Source of the DNA: Lachnospiraceae bacterium
Lineage (GTDB): Bacteria; Bacillota; Clostridia; Lachnospirales; Lachnospiraceae
Direction of reading: 5' to 3'
DNA: 64,000 nt
Assembly: GCA_017441585.1 (NCBI GenBank)
Contig: JAFRWW010000041.1
Location: 1-64,000, forward strand
Part shown: one piece after another, positions 59,107 to 64,000 of the stretch
Layout: every line of letters begins with the position of its first letter
Numbering within the stretch: the first letter of the stretch is position 1
Program-made: the position numbers and the translations under genes
The notes under the pieces: model-generated
Told to the model about the DNA's origin: nothing
Databases searched by the model: none
Seen by the model: only the letters and a program-made list of their open reading frames with translations

Positions 59107-60846
59107 ATGGCAAAAAGAGTACTTAGTATTGACATATCCCGCACCCTCATAAAGGCCTGCGAGATTGACTACAAAGTAGGCAACAAGAAAAATCCGCAGG
59201 TGCATCAGGTATTTACCGTAGAGACACCTCAGGGGAAATTTGACGATGGTTTTATAGCTGAGACCGATGATTTCGCCAATTTCCTAAAAACCAAGATGGC
59301 AGAGAATAACATCAAGACAAAGAGTGTTATCTTTACCATTAATTCTTCCCGTGTAGCGAACAGGGAGGCTTTTATACCGGTAGTTAAGGATAAGCAGATC
59401 CCCGGTATATTAAAAGCTAATGCTTCAGACTATTTCCCGGTTGATATTTCCGGATATCAGCTGGCTTATTCTATACTCGATACGGTGACCGAGAATGGCA
59501 GTCAGCAGTATAAGCTGCTTGTCATGGCGGCACCCGTTCCCATGCTGGAGAGCTACTATGATCTGGCCAGAAAGGCCGGCCTTACGGTAGAGGCTATTGA
59601 TTATAGTGGTAACAGTATTATCCCTATTATCAAACATTCCATCACCTCTGAACCCACCATGATCATTAAGGTGGATGAGCATATGACTCTGGTCACTGTA
59701 ATGAAGGACAGGGCTGTGGCTCTTCAGAGAAATGTAAATACCGGCGCTGATGTGGTCATCAGAGCCTTGATGGAAAGCAGCACTTTTTCTAATCTTTCTT
59801 ATCCGGCCGCTATCAATACGCTTCGTTCCCAGAAGCTTATCAGAAAGACCTTTGATCCCAATGCGGCTGATGAGGGCGATGAGAGAAATGAGGGAGATGA
59901 CCTTAGAGAAACCAAGCTGGAATTGACAGAGGCTCTGCGAGGTCTTACTTCCAGCATAGTCAGAGTAGTGGATTATTATAATTCACGTAATGCTGACGCT
60001 CCCATTGACAGATTTATACTGACAGGTCTTGGTGGTGATTTTTCAGGCTTTGACAGACTTCTTTCTCATGAGATAGATGCGAAAGTAGTAGCCCTTTCCC
60101 ATCTGGAAGGCGTGTCTGTGGCTCATAACATGATGTCCAGAAAGATTTCCTGGGGTGAGTATCTGGCATGTATCGGAGCTACCTTAAATCCTGTGGACCT
60201 TAAACTTACGGATTATGCCAGAAGCGGTGGTAAGCAAAAGGGAGGAAAGGGTGAAGGCAAGAAAGCCGGCGGAGGCGATCTGACTACAAGCCAGTTGGGC
60301 ATTATCCTGTTGGTACTTGGTATCCTTGCATCGGTTGGTATGACAGGTTATAGCCTGCTTACCAATTATATGGAGACTATCAGGAATAAGCAGCTAAAGG
60401 CAAAGGTTACACAGCTCGAGCCCATCGAATTGGTATATACCGATTATCAGAATGCACAGCTTCTTTATACTGATGCGGCTAGTATGTATGGACTGACTGT
60501 TAATAATAACGAAGCGATAATTGAACTCATAGAAGAGTTGAAAAAGAAGATGCCTGCTTCGATAGCTCTTGAATCACTTGAGACTGACAATGAAGCACTT
60601 ACCATATCTTTCACTGTAGATGATGAATCTGCCATTGGTGAGGTGGTACAGAATCTTCGTACCTTTGAGGCTATAAAGGACGTGGAATTCACATCTGCAG
60701 CTTTGGATGAGGATGACACCGGAAGAAAAGTATGGAGTTCTACTATTGTAGCTTACTTTGATCTGCCTGCTAATCCCTATGCTCCCGAGGAGCTGACGGA
60801 AGAAGGGGCTGATGGAAGCCAGACAGATGCTCAGGTGCAGCAGTGA
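59107..60846 (+). CDS. pilM: Fused PilM-PilN type IV pilus assembly protein
   Basis: This 579-residue protein joins two normally separate subunits. Residues about 1-370 are PilM, an actin-like ATPase fold (LSIDISRTLIKACEI at the start). A Lys/Gly linker (about 375-390, GGKQKGGKGEGKKAGGG) follows, then one membrane helix at about 397-419 (LGIILLVLGILASVGM) and a PilN-like extracytoplasmic domain. In most systems PilM binds a short N-terminal tail of PilN; here they are covalently linked. GGAGG lies nine bases before the ATG at 59107. Confidence 0.9.
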   Translation: MAKRVLSIDISRTLIKACEIDYKVGNKKNPQVHQVFTVETPQGKFDDGFIAETDDFANFLKTKMAENNIKTKSVIFTINSSRVANREAFIPVVKDKQIPGILKANASDYFPVDISGYQLAYSILDTVTENGSQQYKLLVMAAPVPMLESYYDLARKAGLTVEAIDYSGNSIIPIIKHSITSEPTMIIKVDEHMTLVTVMKDRAVALQRNVNTGADVVIRALMESSTFSNLSYPAAINTLRSQKLIRKTFDPNAADEGDERNEGDDLRETKLELTEALRGLTSSIVRVVDYYNSRNADAPIDRFILTGLGGDFSGFDRLLSHEIDAKVVALSHLEGVSVAHNMMSRKISWGEYLACIGATLNPVDLKLTDYARSGGKQKGGKGEGKKAGGGDLTTSQLGIILLVLGILASVGMTGYSLLTNYMETIRNKQLKAKVTQLEPIELVYTDYQNAQLLYTDAASMYGLTVNNNEAIIELIEELKKKMPASIALESLETDNEALTISFTVDDESAIGEVVQNLRTFEAIKDVEFTSAALDEDDTGRKVWSSTIVAYFDLPANPYAPEELTEEGADGSQTDAQVQQ

Positions 60847-60862
60847 TCGGAGGTAGGATAAG

Positions 60863-61708
60863 ATGAAAAAGAATCAGATACCCATGATATTGGGATTGTT
60901 AGGAGTGTTGGCAGCGATAGCTGTATATATGTTGGTATTTAGGCCTACAAAGGAAAAAGTCGACCGCATGAGGGCGGAAGATAAGCAGTTGGAAGCCAGG
61001 ATAGCAGAGCTGGAAGCTCTGAGGGATCAGAGAGATTTCTTCATAGAAGAGACGGAGAGATATTCAGCAATAATTGATGAGATTTATGCACAGTTCCCCG
61101 CCGGAGTTCTTGCAGAAGATGCTATCCGTGAGGCTATCGATATGGAAGACGGATCTTCATCGGAAAATACCGGAATTTCATATGATACTCCTGCATCGAT
61201 CTATAAACCTATTGGTGTGAGTGTGGAGAGTATGAAAGCAGCAAATACCGGTGCTGAGCCTGATGCCCCTACCCCCGCGCCTGATGCTAATGCGGGTGGT
61301 ATAGATGATGTGGACTCAGCTTCTGCACCTGCTGCTGATGATGAGACTATCGATACAGGCTATGATCTGATGCAGCAGAATGTGATCTACACATTTACCG
61401 GAGATCTGAGTCAGGCGGAGCGCGTGGCTAAGGTTATAAATGATCAGGAAAATCGCGATGTCATCAGTGCTCTTACCATGGTTTATGATGAGAGTACAGG
61501 ACTTTTGCAGTCAGAGCTGGCACTGAGTAAATATTATGTGACCGGACGTGATGATATGGAGCATACTCCTGCATCCTTCAATGTACCTACAGGATCCTCC
61601 AATCTGTTCTCTACTTACAGATCAGGTGAGGGAGGCGCAGCGTCAGGAGCGGGTGCCTCAGAAGGTGCATCAGAAGGTAACGGCGCAGCAGCAGCACCTG
61701 CAAATTAA
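60863..61708 (+). CDS. pilO: PilO-like pilus assembly protein
   Basis: This 281-residue protein has one membrane helix (about 8-27), a coiled coil (about 30-65) and a ferredoxin-like extracytoplasmic domain, interrupted by a low-complexity Pro/Ala/Asp stretch (about 130-165), and ends with an Ala/Gly/Ser tail. Sequence and place after PilN support PilO. It begins 17 bases after the pilM-pilN stop. Confidence 0.82.
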   Translation: MKKNQIPMILGLLGVLAAIAVYMLVFRPTKEKVDRMRAEDKQLEARIAELEALRDQRDFFIEETERYSAIIDEIYAQFPAGVLAEDAIREAIDMEDGSSSENTGISYDTPASIYKPIGVSVESMKAANTGAEPDAPTPAPDANAGGIDDVDSASAPAADDETIDTGYDLMQQNVIYTFTGDLSQAERVAKVINDQENRDVISALTMVYDESTGLLQSELALSKYYVTGRDDMEHTPASFNVPTGSSNLFSTYRSGEGGAASGAGASEGASEGNGAAAAPAN

Positions 61709-61717
61709 TCAATAAAC

Positions 61718-61763
61718 AGACATTTAGCCTTGCCGCACACTATCTGTGCGGCAAAGGCTGTCT
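61718..61763 (+). terminator. Long hairpin after pilO without a T run
   Basis: AGAC...AGCC...TTGCCGCACA pairs with TGTGCGGCAA...GGCTGTCT around a CTATC loop. There is no T run, so mRNA processing or stabilisation is more likely than termination. Confidence 0.6.
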
Positions 61764-61794
61764 AATGGAAAACTTTATCTTTTTCTCATTCTGA

Positions 61795-61819
61795 GCGAAG
61801 CGAAGAATCTTGAAAGAGT
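61795..61819. repeat. REP-like element
   Basis: It begins CTCATTCTGAGCGAAGCG and ends GAATCTTGAAAGAGT; it lies just before the first minor pseudopilin gene. Confidence 0.8.
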
Positions 61820-61864
61820 AGAAATAACAATAGAGTTTAACCTTAAGCAATAAGTGAGGCACTC

Positions 61865-63139
61865 ATGAAACGTATGATTAATAACAATAAAACGGATAAC
61901 CGAGGCTTTTCCCTGGTGGAAGTACTGGTGGCAATGGTCATTATTGCGTTGGTAGTGGCACCTATAGCAGCTCTGTTCTCATCCTCAGTCCGTATGAATA
62001 TGGTCTCTAAGCGGCGTATGAATGCAGTGGGCATAGCTGAGGATACCATGGAGGCTATCAAGGCTAATTCCGTATCGGATTTATGCTATAAGTTCCATGA
62101 TATGACGAAGTTTGATCTGATAGATACGGCTCTTTTCTCCACCGGCAGTCCGGCTTCAAATGTGTCTGAAGTAGATAACTTTGATTTTGGCGCTAATGCT
62201 ATCAGCCATGTCACTATTCCCGGAGCCACCGATGATTATGACTTTAACGCTGATTTGGATGGTGATGGTACTCCCGAGAGTGAATACTATTATGAGATGG
62301 ATAATATCCAGTTTCAGGATGGTAAGGAAAGCTATGATGCTTTGATAAAGATAGATGCAAATGCATATAAGGCTGCCTCCCTTACCGATCCCGATCTGCA
62401 GCGTACGAAGTATAATTCGACCAGACTGGTGGATCTGGCTACTATTGCAGGTGATGAGAATTTATCTTATCTGCAGAGTACGGAACTGGATGCAAAGGGT
62501 ATGGCAGATGTGGGTGTAGATGAGTTTGACAGCACTAAGGCTACCAGAAGCATAATCATCAATATAAAACCGGATGAGACATCCATTGATTATGAGTATG
62601 GAAATAATGATACCTTTGCGGATAAAGTTTATACCTCAGTATGTGATCCTTTTGTTTCCGATGGCACAAATGAGATTAAGAACGTATTCCTCTTTTATAG
62701 GAGGGATTATGATTTTAATAAGTCCGGAACCTTTTTTAAAGAAGATATCACCATTAATTGTACAAAGACTTCAGGCAGTGATGTGAATGTATATCTGGTT
62801 AAGCTGGAACCTGCGGCAGATGATCTGGAAAACAGAGAAAAGAATTACAGGGTCAGGGTTAATATAGCCGGCACCGGTAAGGATAAGGTAAAGGTATATA
62901 CAAATATAGGTTACAATCTGGCACATACTCTGGATGAAACCGTAGATGAAGAAGTGCTTAGTCAGGGTACTTATCTGTTTGCCGGTTCTCCCATGAGCGA
63001 GGATGAGAAAAAGGTGCATATATTCGATTTGGCCAATACTACTTCCAAGGACAGATTTTATGATATTCAGATAGATGTATATCGTCATGATGATCATTCT
63101 ACTCCTGTATATTCATTGACAGGTAGTACGCAGGAATAA
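61865..63139 (+). CDS. Minor pseudopilin with prepilin cleavage motif
   Basis: This 424-residue protein has the leader and cut site NRG|FSLVEVLVAMVIIALVVA, then a long Asp/Tyr-rich soluble domain with no family I recognise. It is far larger than a major pilin, so a tip or minor pilin (PilV/PulJ-type region) is likely. It follows pilO after a hairpin and a REP-like element. Confidence 0.82.
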   Translation: MKRMINNNKTDNRGFSLVEVLVAMVIIALVVAPIAALFSSSVRMNMVSKRRMNAVGIAEDTMEAIKANSVSDLCYKFHDMTKFDLIDTALFSTGSPASNVSEVDNFDFGANAISHVTIPGATDDYDFNADLDGDGTPESEYYYEMDNIQFQDGKESYDALIKIDANAYKAASLTDPDLQRTKYNSTRLVDLATIAGDENLSYLQSTELDAKGMADVGVDEFDSTKATRSIIINIKPDETSIDYEYGNNDTFADKVYTSVCDPFVSDGTNEIKNVFLFYRRDYDFNKSGTFFKEDITINCTKTSGSDVNVYLVKLEPAADDLENREKNYRVRVNIAGTGKDKVKVYTNIGYNLAHTLDETVDEEVLSQGTYLFAGSPMSEDEKKVHIFDLANTTSKDRFYDIQIDVYRHDDHSTPVYSLTGSTQE

Positions 63140-63162
63140 GATTCATCATATAAAATTCCTAT

Positions 63163-63202
63163 GTCATCCTGAGGAGCAAAGCGACGAAGGATCTTAAAGA
63201 GG
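63163..63202. repeat. REP-like element
   Basis: It begins GTCATCCTGAGGAGCAAA and ends AAGGATCTTAAAGAGG; it sits between two minor pilin genes. Confidence 0.8.
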
Positions 63203-63231
63203 ACAGTAACATATATTGCGAGGAGATTAAC

Positions 63232-64000
63232 ATGAAAATATCGCAAATCTATAAAGAAAAGCTGAAAAAAACAGATAACCGTGGTGCGGCCATCGTCATG
63301 ACCATAGTGGCCATAGCTATCATAAGTGTGTTGGCTATTCTGGCATTGTGGATAGCTTATATGAACTATTACATGAAGGTTACCGATATGAATTCCACGG
63401 ATAACTTCTATACCGCCGAGGGTGTGGTAGAGCAGATCCGTATCGGTCTGCAGACTGAACTTTCGGATGCATCCGGCCGTGCATATCGTAATGTAATGCA
63501 GAAATATGCTCTGCTGGATGATACGGCAAAGAAGAATCAGTTCTTTGCTGAAGTAGAGAATCAGCTTAAGACCAGTCTTAAAGGGACTACAGAGGATGTA
63601 TATGATATGTCCAGACTTTGCAGGTATGTTAATTCAACAGAGTCGGCGACTTGGTTTGATACTCCTGGCAACCAAAATCTGCCCTCATATTCACTCAACA
63701 TGAATGCGGCAGGGGATGTGGCCATCGTGTCTGTTACTGATGGTACAAGTACGGCTGATGAGTCTAAGGCTTTCATGGAACTGGATACTACGAATCATAT
63801 CATGACTCTTCGTAACGTAAACGTAGAGTATCAGAATGCCGGTGGTTATGTGTCGGTAATAAATACAGACTTTACTTTAAAGGTACCTGTCATCAATTTT
63901 GGTGTACCCCTGTCTGATGCGGATTTTAACGTATTTGAGTATTGTGTCATCGCAGATGATAATCTGGTGGCACAGAATAGTGCAGATGCGACATTTAAAG
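63232..64000 (+). CDS. PilX-like minor pilin or pilus accessory protein, 3' partial
   Basis: The frame starts at ATG 63232 with GAGGAG about nine bases upstream and is still open at the right edge. It encodes a basic N-terminus, NRGAAIVMTIVAIAIISVLA as a hydrophobic segment, and a soluble region beginning with YYMKVTDMNSTDNFYTAEGV. This looks like the PilX N-terminal type, which lacks a strict prepilin cut site, in agreement with the position after the pseudopilin. Confidence 0.75.
   Translation, partial: MKISQIYKEKLKKTDNRGAAIVMTIVAIAIISVLAILALWIAYMNYYMKVTDMNSTDNFYTAEGVVEQIRIGLQTELSDASGRAYRNVMQKYALLDDTAKKNQFFAEVENQLKTSLKGTTEDVYDMSRLCRYVNSTESATWFDTPGNQNLPSYSLNMNAAGDVAIVSVTDGTSTADESKAFMELDTTNHIMTLRNVNVEYQNAGGYVSVINTDFTLKVPVINFGVPLSDADFNVFEYCVIADDNLVAQNSADATFK

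Overview
The window looks like chromosome of an anaerobic Gram-positive of the Lachnospiraceae, perhaps Butyrivibrio-like. The evidence is strong AGGAGG ribosome sites, FtsEX with a coiled-coil M23 hydrolase, MecA, pyruvate formate-lyase with a clostridial ferredoxin, a secreted galactanase with many GNYxG-type repeats, teichoic-acid-type genes and a type IV pilus locus. The genus is an inference.

Layout. (1) About 1-16 kb is a galactan utilization locus: a huge secreted GH53 galactanase (5' end outside the window), an ABC oligosaccharide importer, a cytoplasmic GH42 beta-galactosidase, an unrecognised 616-residue protein with a small zinc-ribbon partner, a second cytoplasmic GH53, and galE. 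Galactan is cut outside, imported, cut to galactose and epimerised. (2) About 16-28.6 kb is housekeeping: a ZnuBC-type metal transporter, a split pyruvate formate-lyase (core, a cysteine-containing small ORF, a separate glycyl-radical domain), its activase, a ferredoxin, MecA, a GH18/SH3 envelope protein, Sua5, a Crh-like HPr without the phosphorylatable histidine, class II aldolase and CvfB. (3) About 28.6-36.6 kb holds a GT39-like glycosyltransferase, a WecG-like protein with an apparently leaderless start, a CdaR-type regulator, ftsEX with its M23 hydrolase, and two small EamA-type transporters. This stretch is rich in REP-like palindromes and short tandem arrays. (4) About 36.6-39.8 kb is a low-GC accessory patch: a duplicated Rpn-nuclease cassette with a stand-alone DprA-like gene between the copies.

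(5) About 39.8-55.8 kb is a low-GC surface-polysaccharide island: methyltransferases, a TagB/F-like transferase, TagD, a YidC-like/sulfatase fusion, a WecE aminotransferase, an epimerase, a cupin, KdsA (Kdo-8-P synthase type), a CMP-sugar synthetase, an ATP-grasp ligase, and a CsbB/YfhO-type lipid-linked glycosylation pair. (6) About 55.8-64 kb is a type IV pilus operon: pilC, two pilins, pilD, a pilM-pilN fusion, a pilO-like gene and minor pseudopilins, running off the right edge.

The most unusual observations are the three-piece pyruvate formate-lyase with a possible decoy of the radical domain, the YidC-like/sulfatase fusion lacking the usual groove arginine, a Crh-like protein outside Bacillus, Kdo-type sugar genes in a Gram-positive island, and repeat families in which tandem arrays sit directly before REP-like elements.
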